From contig NC_089582.1 of the NCBI RefSeq assembly GCF_019320115.1, positions 119,062,657 to 119,126,656 on the forward strand: 64,000 bases of DNA, written 5' to 3'. Below the pieces are notes generated by a model, which saw nothing but the letters and a program-made list of their open reading frames with translations, was not told where the DNA came from and made no database searches. This document shows positions 22,302-34,300 of the stretch, in pieces. Position 1 is the first letter of the stretch. Each line of letters opens with the position of its first letter. The position numbers and the translations under genes are program-made. The stretch is from Miscanthus floridulus (Eukaryota; Streptophyta; Magnoliopsida; Poales; Poaceae).

Positions 22302-25300
22302 TCAGTTCAACATGGTCTGAGTGGGGAGCAGGATCTTGGAGTCGAAGGCGGCGGCGGCGGTGGAGTTGAGCATCCAGGTGTAGAACGGGTGGAAGACGAC
22401 GGACGCGGGGCAACTCAGCGTCGCCGGCAGCTTGGGGCACTTGATGAAGGTCTTGGCGTCCGTGTCCACGCAGAGGTAGACCTGGTACAGATGCTTCTTG
22501 CCGAAAGGTCCGTCCCTGCACTGCAGCCCCGGCTCGACGCCCAGCTTCGCGGTCACCGCGGACTTGATCTTCGCCGTGCTGTACAGCTTGTAGTCAGGCA
22601 GGATGCCCTGGTCGGCGAGAGCGCCGAGGAGGTCGGCCTGCTTCCTGAGGTTGAGCGCCGCCTTGAAGTAGTCCAGCTGCTTGAGGCCCGAGCACACGCC
22701 GTAGCTGTCCCAGGCGCTCTTCCACGCGTTCACGCCGTCGGTGGGCGGGCACTTGAGCTTGCTCCAGTAGTGGTTGATGTTGTTCTCGATGTTGTCCAGC
22801 TGATCGATCCATCGACGCATGGTGGTTGATTAAGGGGGTTTAAGTTTATAATAACATATAGACACGGAGAGAGAGAGGTGAGTTATGTCCAGTTTTTTTT
22901 TTTTTTTTTTTTTTTCTGTTCCATCGAATATTTGAACATATGCATGGAGTATTAAATATAGATTAATTACGAAACTAATTGCACAACTTACGACTAATTT
23001 GTGAGATGAATCTTTTAGCCTAATTAGTCTATGATTTAACAACATGGTACTACCGTAAACATGTGCTAATGATAAATTAATTAGGCTTAAAAAACCGCCT
23101 CGCAAATTAGCCTCCATCTATGTAATTGATTTTGTAATTAATCTGTATTTAATGCTTCTTATTAGTATCTAAACGTACGTGAATTTTAGATGCGACTATA
23201 GAACCAAACGGTCCCTTAGTTAACCTTTTCAGCATCGAAGGGGCTGCCGTTCCTGCAACGGACTACGGGCTTGTTAATGGACACGTCGAAGGTTTGGAAG
23301 AACTCGACGAAGAAATCCTCCGCCGGATAGCCGTACTTGGGCACGCAGCAACCATTGTCGCTGGCCTCGCAGTATGCTCCAGGCCACTGTGCATACACAT
23401 CAATCAATCCATCCGTCGATACATTGAGCTAGGAATTAAGCTTGCAATGATCTCACTGGCCTACTAATAATAACCACACTACTGATGATTTAGCTAGGAA
23501 GCTCTCGATGAAGATGACATGAAGCCAACAAATACCACCAGTTCTGTAATGTAAATTGAATTTATCAAAATAACCACTTTGCCCTCGAGTGTGTGCACTC
23601 GAATATTTCGAAAATGGTAGGAAGTAATAACAATAGCAAAATGGAAAAACAACCCGGATCGAGTAGATTCACTTTTACCTATAAATATAAATAGGGGCCA
23701 TGTAGTTGAAAAGATAACTTTTGGTAAGACAATAAAATCAAGGATTTTCTTTACCTCCCCATTATTCACACATTTTTCTTACCTTTGTTTGGGTTTTCTA
23801 CTTTGACGATTATCTTAAGGAAAAAAATGTCAACGGCAATATGTTCTTCAGGTTCATTTTCATTTACAGATTCAATCCGTTAACGTACTCTCTCCGTCTC
23901 GAAAATAATCCAATTTTAACATTCAAATAAGCTAAAAAAGCATTCAAATGTTGTAAAAAAAATGCAAATTTAGCTTACAAATAATTTATAGGGCCATCAA
24001 GGCATCAACTCTAGGTATGCTGTCATAAAGAAGAGTGTTATACACTTGCATCATGACAATGAAGTTTATGGATACACACGGGGAGTGTCGGTGCAAAAAG
24101 TGACCAACTAGTGAATATTTGTAGTTTTGCCGTACGTTGTGATCGGAGGTGGTCTAGCACTCAATGACACATGATTTATGCTGGTTTAGACAACGTGCCC
24201 TACGCCCAGTTTGGGTTGGTTAGTGACTTTATTCCTAAGCCCAGGTACTCGAAGTTTGCTATGGGGTTACAAACGAGAAGGAGGAAGAAGTGGTGTACAG
24301 GAGGTCCGGTCGGCTTCGGTCGGAAGGGCCGGGAGCGACGGGAGCTGCGCTATGAGTAAGTGTTCAAGTGTGTGCTTGGAGTTCGAACCCGACGGTTCTA
24401 TGGTCGTGAGCTAGTGAACTTGATCGGTGCTTGTTATCTTCAAGCAGGGCTCTCCTTTGTTGGAGGGGGCGCGTCCCCTTTTATAGATAAAGGGGATGGC
24501 TTTACAGGTGAGAGGGTGAGGGTACGTATGCTACCGAGCTTTGTTGCCCACGCCGACGGGTACAAGATAATGGTAGGCGCCTAAAATACTTTTGATGTTA
24601 CTGTAGAATGTCAGATGCATGCGGGAGGTCGTGCTGCCTTTTTCAGGGATGGTAGACGTCGATACCTGCAAATACTGTTTGATACCTAGAGGCATGTGAG
24701 GAGTCTCGCTATGTTCACCGGGTATGGTAAATCCTGGCGCCCATACCGCTATCGATGCCTAGAGGCACGTGGGGGGCCTTACCGTATGGGAGTTTTAGTG
24801 GCCCCTACAATAATGTAGAGGGAGATGTCGGCACCTACAATATTATTTGTGTCAGGGTGGCTGCTGAGTACTGTTCCATGCAGGGTATGGTCCCTGGTAC
24901 AGTGGTTTTGACTTGTGAGCCTTGCCTTGCTTTTCTCCGCACGTCTTCTGGTTCCTACCGAGCGGGCGTCCCCGGTCGGATGGCTCCAGTCGGCTCTGAG
25001 TATGCTGGTCGGAGAAGAGCGGTGAGCAGGGTTCCTGCGAACCCGGGTCGAAGATGCGGGGTCAGAGCCGGAAGTAGTGTTTTGGGCCAGGCCTTCTGAT
25101 CGAAGAGGTCGTCCGGAGGCTGCTGGAGTCGAAGCGAACGCTCCGGTCGGAGAGGTGGGCCGAAGTAGCCGACGAGCGGGCGCTGTTCCTCTTCGGCCAG
25201 ACCTTCCGGTCGGTGACTGGGCCGCCCTTCTGGCCTATCATTTTAGACTCTTGGACCAAGCCTTAGCGTGGAAGTCGATCCTCGAGGGACCCCGAGTTTT

Positions 25301-28300
25301 ATGAACCCGACAGGAGCCCCCCAAGCCCCCGGGTGATTCGGGTAGAATCGTCCGGGGGATTTTTTATCTTGCCGGCAGGTGTAGCCCCCGGGCCCCTGGG
25401 CAGTTCGGGCAGAACCATCTAGGGGGTTTCCTGTGTTGTCAGCGGGGGAGTTTTTTTGTTTGAGACGGAGTTTTGTCGACCATGGCGTCGTTGTGCAGCC
25501 GAGGTGGGTTTTTAGTCGTTTTGAGAGATTGGGTGAGAGGGAGCTTGTGGATCCTAGCGTCGGTGCACGCCGTGGATCGAGCGAGGGAGTTAGTCAGGGG
25601 TTTTGGATGAGACAGAGGTCATTGGTCCTAGCGTCGATGCGCGCCATGGGATCGGGTGAGGCAGTTAGATTTGGACGAGCTAGAGTTCACTGATCCTGGT
25701 GTCAATGCACGCCGTGGGATCGGGTGAGGCAGTTAGTTTTGGATGAGATAGAGCTCACTGATCCTAGCGTCGATGCACGCCATGGGATCGGGTGAGGCAG
25801 TTAGTTTTGGACAAGACAGGGCTCACTGATCCTGGCGTCGATGCGCACCGTGGGATCGAGCGAGGGAGTCAGTCTTGGACGAGACAGAGCTCACTGATCC
25901 TGGCATCGATGCGCGCTGTGGGATCGAGTGAGGGAGTCAGTCAAGGGATTTGGATGAGATAGAGCTCACTGATCCTGGCGTCGATGCGCGCCGTGGGATC
26001 GAGCGAGGGAGTCAGTCTTAGACGAGACAGAGCTCACTGATCCTAGTGTCGATGTGCGCCGTGGGATCGAGTGAGGGAGTTAGTCTTGGACGAGACAGAG
26101 CTCACTGATCCTGGCATTGATGCGTGCCGTGGGATTAGGTGAGTCAGAGTCGTGGGGCGAGATCAGGGTCGTAGACCTAGGTTTTTGGAGCGCAGTCGGA
26201 AGCGTAGCCGGATGGGATGAGATCGGGGTCGTAAACCCAGGTTTTTGGAGTGCAGTCAAAAGCGTAGCCAGATGGGGCGAGATTGGGGTCGCAAACCTAG
26301 GTTTTTTGGAGCACAGTTGGAAGCGTAGCCGGATGGGGCGAGATTGGGGTCGCAAACCCAGATTTTTGGAGCGTAGTCGGTAGGGGCGAGTTTGGGGTCG
26401 TAGTCCTAGGCTTTTTGTCTTGAGCCCCCGAGCCCTGTTGGGCCTTAGTAGGGGTCGGTGTGAGTTGTGTGTGTTACCCCATCCTCAGTTCCTCACAACC
26501 GGAGGGGTTGAGTTTTGTCGCTTGTCCCGATCGCTCGGGCTCGAGTGACACGCTCGGTGAGTTCGCTAATGGGTGTGATCGAGTGGAATCTGGGTCCATC
26601 GTTCATGACAGGGTCGGCATAGCCCCCTTGTGACATTCCACTACTCCTTTACCTACAACCCGACAGATGCCTGGGTCATTTCGGAGACCGACCTGGGTGG
26701 CCTAACGGCCTCCCATCTATGGAGATTCTATGGGTTTGGTGAGAGGTTCAGGATCGAACAAGAAGGTTGAGATGACCTGGTTTGCCAGACTAGGCGAGGG
26801 CCGCATAGGGCTCATCTACGTTTTTCTCCCCTAGCTCTGTTGGTTGCTCATGTCGAATGAGGCAACCGCCGCTTCATGACGCAACATGGAACGTTGTGAT
26901 GCATTTCGCTACACGTGCGATGCTTAGTTCCTAAGCCCCCGGGCGGTTCAGGGCCCGAATCGTCCGGGAGGTTTGGGTGTATGGAATGAATGCATGTATA
27001 GATGTATGAAATGATTGTAAGAAAATAGAGAGGGTTGGTAGTGCTCACCTTGATGGCTTGAGTGACGGGGTTCAGAGAGCTTCAGTCAGAAATGTCCGAC
27101 CGGGACCTACGCTCGTCATTCGTGGGTGAACCCTTGTGTGAACAATTTTTGTATTAATGAACACATGCTAACCTTGATGGCTTGAGTGACGGGGTTCAGA
27201 GAGCTTTAGTTGGAAATGTTCGACCGGGACCCACGCTTGTCATTAGTGGGTGAGCCTCTTGATGACCTGAGTGATGGGGTTTAGAGAGCTTTAGTCAGAA
27301 ATGTCTGACTGGGACCCATGCTCATCGTTCGTGACAAAGTCGGCATGGCCTACATGGGGTGCCCCTTCGCTTCCTTACCTGTCTCTTGGTGTCTATCCTG
27401 AGTGATTCAATCGACTCAGGGGGCCCGGTGATCTCCCTTGGCGGAGATTTTGTTTGGGTTTCTCGAGGCCTGGCCTGGGGAAGCGGGGTGCCCCCTGCGT
27501 GTGGTGGCACTTCAGTTTTTGTGCTCGGCGTGTGGTAGTGGTTGGTCATGCGATAGTGGTGGGCTCGGTCTAGGCCACGTCCCGTCTGATCAGGAGCCAT
27601 TCCATCGGGCAGGGCACATCTCATCGGTCAGGGTGCGTCTTATCTGAATTAAATGGGAAAGAGAGAGAGAGAGAGAGAGAGTTCCTCGCTCCGCTGTTTT
27701 GCCTTCTCCTAATCGGCACGCCCTTCCCTAACTACTGTTCCCTTTTCCTTAAGTAGGAGAGGGAAAGGGTTTTCGACCTGTTCTTTTGCATGTTCCTCAT
27801 CTGCCGCCGTCTTTCCTCTTCCTTCTTGTCGTGAACGTTCCTAAGAGCCGCGGTGGTTTCTAGGAAAGAAAGGGGAGAGAGCGAGGGAGAAGAACTCACC
27901 GATCCTTCTGCGATCCCAGAGCAAAATATCGGACTGGAAGTCGTCCACCATGAGGGAGTCGGTGTTGAAGGCCTTTGTTGCGAAGGGATTTCTACCGCCG
28001 AAGGAGGTGGCGCACTGGAGGGTTCCTAGGCAGGAGGAGTCCCCACAACCTTGGCCTAACAAGGTGGTTTCCTTCCTTACCTTCCATGAGCGCGGGCTAG
28101 GATACCCCACACACTGGTTCCTATGTGGCCTCCTAAACGAGTGGGGTCTGGAGCTGCAGCATCTTAATCCGACAGGGGTGCTGCATATCACCGGTTTCAT
28201 CACCGTTTGTGAGGCTTTCCTCGGGATGGAGCCGCACGTGGATCTCTTTTGGCGGCTCTTCTCCTTGAGAGCCTTGATGGTGGGGGACCCGGCCGAGGTC

Positions 28301-31300
28301 ACGCTGGTGGGGGGTTTCGCCCTGTAGAGAAAACCGGGCATGGGAGACTCGTATCCCACATACCTCCCCTATGACTCCAACAAGGGGTGGCATGGGGACT
28401 GGTTCTACATCAGGAATCCGGCAATGGCGCCATTCCCGGCGTTCACCGGTGGGAGGCCGGAGAAGCAGAATAGTTGGACGTGGGGTTATGCCAAGAAGGA
28501 GAAGCATAAGGTGGGGATCATCGAGGAGGAGCTCCAAAAGCTCATAAAGCACGACCTTCATAGGGTATGGGTGTTCCACACCCTATACCATCGCCGGGTC
28601 GCACCATTGGTGGAGAGGACGTGGCCGATGTGGCTGTACAGTGGCCCATTGGACCTGGACCGCGCGTTGTCGGAGGATCTGCCAGACGATAAGGTCTAGA
28701 GTCGCCTTGGTCGAGTGCTGCAGCTGAAGCCTAGAGAGAAGGTCGAAGGGAGGCCCGTGCCTTTCAAATCCTCGATCGTGTCCACCCTGGTATGCTCCCT
28801 TCTTTTTAGCTCGCATGTCTTCCTCTACTTTTCCTATGTGTATTTTTCTTTTTTGATTGGGAGTCACACGTTCCGCAGGGGCTTGGAAATTACAAGTCCC
28901 GACTGCACCTTCCCAAGGGTCTGGAGGGCGTGGCCAAGCAGGCCGCTCAGAAGGAGGTGGCAGATGCCAGGAAGAAGAAGAAGGCCGAGGTGGCCCATCG
29001 GAAGTACAAGAAGGAGAAGGAGGTGACCCGACGCATGAAGGTCGGGGAGAGAATGAGCGACATCGAGTTCGAGCTCGAGTCGGAGGATCCCATAGATGTG
29101 GACGACATGGTTTCTCTGAGGAGGAGGAAAGTTGGGAGGTTGTTGTGACCTCGGCGGAGCATCGTGGCCCCACAGCGACGTCCGTTGAGGATGAGCGGGA
29201 GGCCGCGCGGTGCGCGGCAGCTTCCACGCTGTGGAAGCGCGCGGTGAGCGTAGACGTTGTTGGTGAACGAGCGGTAAAGCGGACGCGGTCACCGCACCCT
29301 TTGGTGGCGTCATTGGTCACATCGCCGCCTATGGCGGACGCGGCCGAGCAAGCCAGGCGGTCCGTGGAGCAGACTAGCACTTGTGCGTCGTCGGGACCGA
29401 TGATGACGCGCGACTCACAGCCAGGGGTGGCCCCGCTTATGGCGGACACGGTCGAGCAAGCTGGATAGCCTGAGGAGCAGACTGGCGCCCGCGCGTTGTG
29501 CGACTCACGGCCGAAGGATGCCCTGCCCCCTGCTCCGGTCGGGGAGTCCCAAGCCAAGGGCCGGGGTGACCCGCAGGTCGGGAAGGAGCCGGTTGGGATG
29601 ACTCCACCCCTGGCCGAAGCGAGGGGCACGGGTCATAGCCCGGGAGCGGCCTGTGCCCTACAGGCCCATCGATGTCGGGTCTTGCCTTCAGAGTCGTACC
29701 GCTCACCACCCGGTATGTTCTCTTTTGTTTCTTTCCAATCTTTTGCCGTTGAGTTTATCTCTAGAGTGTGATTTACCTGCACCCTCTGTCAGTGGCTGGG
29801 GGATGATGGGGTTGAGCATCGCCCCAACTCCCATGCGGGAGGCATGGAGGCCCACCTTGCAGCGTGTTGCGATGAGCGACGGGGGGAGCAGGATGGCGGC
29901 GGCGAGCCCTTCCCTTTTGGGGGTGGTTGCTGCCACAGTGACGGCGGCGGCGTCGACATTGGTGGTGATTTTGGTGCCGATAGTGGGGGCTACGTCGAAA
30001 GTAACCCTCGTGGCCCCTCCTCCATCGGTCGTGGCGGAAGAGGAGAGGGAGACTGAGCTCCCTGCCTCACCAGGCAGAGGGCCGCATGGCTCACCCGGGT
30101 GGTCAGAGTCGAAGGTGCTAGGGGAGAGCATGGTCGGGATGGAGTTAGAACATCCGACTGTAGTCCACGCAACCGAGGTGGTGGATATCCCATCCGATGA
30201 CAAGGTGGATGATACAGCGGAGCCACCGGTGTCATCGCAGGAGCTAGCGGTGGTCCGATCAGAGGCTAGGCCCTTCGGTGGGCTATCGGAGGGTGACCTA
30301 GAGTGGCCCTGCCCTGAGGACCCGGCGAAGGTGTGGTTCGTCCTTTGGGATTCCCAGGAGTGTCAGCTTTGGGACATTCTCAGGGAGCAGGGGCACGCCA
30401 CGATGTCTAAACTCACCAATCTATCAATGAAGCTTGGAGACGCCTAGGAGCAGGTTAAGTCTGCTCAGCAATTGATTGAGGTTGACCTATAGCTTGCTGT
30501 GGAGGTGAGTTTCGTGGACTTGTCTTTGACCTCTGAATCTTTTGTTGGTTGCCTTAGCATGTTTGTTTTTTCATAGAGACTGAAGGGGACGTCGTCTTGC
30601 AAGTCCTGCTTTCTTTGAATGGAGCATGCCTAGATGGTCAAGCTCGAGCGTCAGCTAGCGTCCGCCCATTGTGAGTCCTAGGACCGAGCAGCCGTGGCAA
30701 CCACGGCGCAGGCGGAGGGGCAGTGTGCAGTAGAGCGGGCGACTACCGCCGAGCAAGGGCTCGAGACGGCAAAGGCCCATTAGGCGGAGACTGAGGCGAG
30801 GTTGTGAACATCCCTGGTGAACACCAAGGCAACGTTGCGAGAGTCCTTAGTGGCCCTTGAGCCAGAGCGGGTCACTTTGGTGTCGGCGCAGAACGCCCTG
30901 GTGTCGGCACGGAAGGCCCTGGAGGCGGAGAGGAAGGCCCGGTTGGAGGCGGACCAGGAGGTGCTCGCGCTCCGAGGCCAGGTGATGGGGACGGAGGACG
31001 CGAGTGCCTGGCTGCATGAGCAGGCGGCCCGACAGGCAGAGGATCTCTCCATCCTTGAGAACTTCCACATTGGTACATGCCTTTTCTGTTCTTTGTTGTT
31101 GGTTTTTTCCTTCAGTCTGTTTCTGAGCTTGTCGCTCTTCTCTCAGAGCTGGGTGGAAAGGTGAAGACGCTAGAGCAGAACCTGGAGATGATCAAGGTGA
31201 CCCTCGGCCGGAATGCGAAGGAACTGGCCAAGTCCCGTGAAGAGCGACGTGCTCTCGAGGGGGATCTTGACCAGATCCGCAACATTGCCCAGCTTGTCGT

Positions 31301-34300
31301 CTCGGACATCTTCGGGTCGGCGCCTAGCACTAGCGTGCCCATGGTCCAGCTGGTGGAGGTCTCGGATGCGGTTTGGGACCTTATCAGGAGCGGGCTATTC
31401 TACGAAGCGTCGGGGGTGCTGACTTCGGTGGTGATGCACCATCCAAACCTGGACTTCACTGCCATCTGTAGTGGGTATGCCAAAGGCTTGAGCATGGAGG
31501 ACATCCAATCGATCAGGGAGAGCTTGCTGTCGCATGCAAGGTCAGTGGCCGAGTAAGTCTCTGCCCAGTGGGTGATGGACGTCCGTCGTGAAGACATGGC
31601 CAGAAGCATGCGTGGGGAGGACGCTGCCCAGTCTACAGACGGCGCAGAGCCTGGGTCAGAGGTGAACATCACCCTGGCCCCGACCGAGCCGAATGTTGTG
31701 CTGCCAGGGAGTGAGTAGCCCGCGCCCTCATTGGTCGCTCTGACATCAGATGCCGCCGAGCCGGTCCAATAGCTTGCAAAATATAAGTAATTTAGTGAAG
31801 GTAGAAGTTTAAGTTTGTGGGGGAGCCCCCGTGTAAACATTACTGTGTGCTTAATGACTACCGTTGGTTTTGTTTTCTGTAATGGAATTGCTCCGTTCGG
31901 GGGAGCCTGTTCCCTTTCGTTCCTCAGTTTTCCCTTAGCATAATTTTGTTTTTTATTCTTTCTTTCTCGTACCTACCCGTTTGTCCTGTAGGCCGCGATC
32001 TTGGGAGCCCGGGGCGTGGCCCGTGAGGCTCGACTACTCGTAACCGTAGGGAAAGGCAGGGTGCGATTGGTTGGAATATTTTTAAAGCAAAGCTATGTAA
32101 AGAAAAACTAAGAAACAAACTATCCCATTGGTTGGGTAGGAAGGAATTTCACCATATGTAAACAAAATAGGGAGGTAGTCATTAAGCATAATCATAGTAG
32201 TGTACCTTAGTGGAGCCCCCGAGCACCCCGGGCCAAAAAGTGTTCGGATTGGGGTGCTTTTATAAGAGCATATACTAAGTAAACAATGGTAAGATTGAAG
32301 CTTTAGGAAAAAACGACATAGCTGTTCTAGTCGTTCGGAGAGATGGGCGTCGTTGTCATCCTTCGGTCGGTACGCGTCCCTTCGGGTAATTGGCGAAAGA
32401 TAGAGAATAGTAAGTAAATAACATCATGTACATTACTCACAGCGGGGTTTGAGCAGAGAGTTTGCTCAGAAAGAAGCGCAGATGCCGCGTCGTCGAAGCC
32501 ATGCGCCCCAGAGTTGATGGAGGGCGCTCCTCCGACGGGTACCGAGATGTGAACCTCCTCACGGAGGTGTAGCACGTCGAGCCGGTCGGCGATGAAGTCT
32601 AGGCTTCCGAAGAGGAAGGCCTAGGATGGCTCAAAGATGGGTGTAGCCCGCACCCCAGCTAGTGAGAGTGCGGGAAACTCCGGCGAGCCAAAGCAAATCG
32701 TATCGCCCGAGCCTGCCACGACGAGGGTGGCAGAAAAGTGGGCCATCCGATGACCAAAAAGTGTTGAACGTACAACGTCTTCCCCACGGACGACGCCAAC
32801 TGTCGGTGCAGAAAGTGACCAACTAGTGAATATTTGTAGTTTTGTCATACGTTGTGATCGGAGGTGGCCTAGCACTCAATGACATAGGATTTATACTGAT
32901 TCTGACAACGTGCCCTACGTCTAGTTTGGGTCGGTTAGTGACTTTATTCCTGAGCCCAGGTGCTCGAAGTTTGCTGTGGGGTTACAAATGAGAAGGAGAA
33001 AGAAGGGGTGTACAGGAGGTACGGTTGGCTCCGGTCGGAAGGGCCGAGAGCGACGGGAGCTGCTCTATGAGTAAGTGTTCAAGTGTGTGCTTGGAGTCCG
33101 AACCTGGCAGTTCTGTGGTCGTGAGCTAGTGAACTTGATCGGTGCTTGTTATCTTCAAGCAGGGCTCTCCTTTTGTTGGAGGGGGCGCGTCCCCTTTTAT
33201 AGATAAAGGGGATGCCTTTACAAGTGAGTGGGTGAGGGTACATATGCTACCGAGCTTTGTTTCCCATGCTTACCGAGCCTTGTTGCCCACACCGACGGGT
33301 ACAAGATAATGGTAGGCGCCTAAAACACTGTTGATGTTACTGTAGAATGTCAGATGCATGCGGGAGGTCGTGCTGCCTTTTTTAGGGATGGTAGACATCG
33401 GTACCTGCAAATACTGTTTGATGCCTAGAGGCATGTGAGGAGTCTCGCTATGTTCACCCGGTACGGTAAATCCTGGCGCCCATACCGCTATCGATGCCCA
33501 GAGGCACGTGGGGGGCCCTACCGTATGGGAGTTTTAGTGGCCCCTACAATACTATAGAGGGAGATGTCGGCGCCTACAATATTGTTTGTGTAAGGGTGGC
33601 TGCAGAGTACTGTTCTGTGCAGGGTATGGTCCCTGGTACAGTGGTTTTGACTTGTGAGCCTTGACTTGCTTTTCTCCGCACGTCTTCTGGTTTCCACCGA
33701 GCGGGCGTCCCCGATCGGATGGCTCTAGTCGGCTCTGAGTGTGTCGGTCGGAGAAGAGCGGTGAGCAGGGTTCCTGCGAACCCGGGTCGGAGACGCGGGG
33801 TCGGAGTCAGAAGTAGTGTTTTGGGCCAGGCCTTCTGATTGGAAAGGCCGTCCGGATGTGGTTGGAGTCGAAGTGAACGCTCTGGTCGGAGAGGTGGGCC
33901 GAAGTAGCCGACGAGCGGGCGTTGTTCCTCTTCGGCCAGACCTTCCGGTCGGTGATTGGGCCGCCCTTCCGGCCTGTCGTTTTAGACTCTTGGCCGAGCC
34001 TTGGCGTGGAAGCCGGTCCCGAGGGACCCCGGGTTTTATGAACCCGCCAGGGAGAGTAAAAAGATTAGAGGTACACACATCATTTTTATATTAAACAAAA
34101 TTGTCAGTTTGGAACTTATTACTTTTGTTGTACAACACGATTCTACAGTAGAACAAACAAAATTCAAAATGATAATTTTGTTTAATATGAATGCACTTTG
34201 AAATGTAGTATCAGGAACGCAAGTGTGCTTAGTGGTGTATGTGCGTCACCATGTAATGGAAGAGAAATATTACACAGACAGAAAATAATAATAAATGTAA

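Larger units (their letters stand above)
24086..34049 (-). mobile_element. Element A: Ty3/gypsy (Tat-like) LTR retrotransposon inside RNase intron 1, gag-pol mostly deleted
   Basis: 9,964 bp flanked by a perfect GGGAG duplication (24,081-24,085 and 34,050-34,054). LTRs are 24,086-25,312 and 32,801-34,049. The primer-binding side (GTTGGCGTCGTCCGTGGGG) abuts the right LTR, so the element points left, the same direction as the host gene. Internally it has a short gag N-terminus (minus), no reverse transcriptase or integrase core, then a long antisense ORF region (plus strand, 27,950-31,719), then tandem repeats up to the left LTR. It is non-autonomous and would need a relative such as element C. 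Confidence 0.93.

Noticed and set aside
22389..22829. 146-codon plus-strand frame
   Set aside because: Exact antisense of RNase exon 3, whose minus-strand translation has clear family identity.
28583..29629. 348-codon open frame on the minus strand, the longest in the window
   Set aside because: It lies opposite the Lys/Glu-rich part of the element A antisense ORF, has low-complexity Ser/Pro/Arg content and no domain. GC-rich antisense shadow.
32327..32875. Host gene on the minus strand between antisense ORF and LTR
   Set aside because: Matches the gag N-terminus of elements C and D and lies inside element A.
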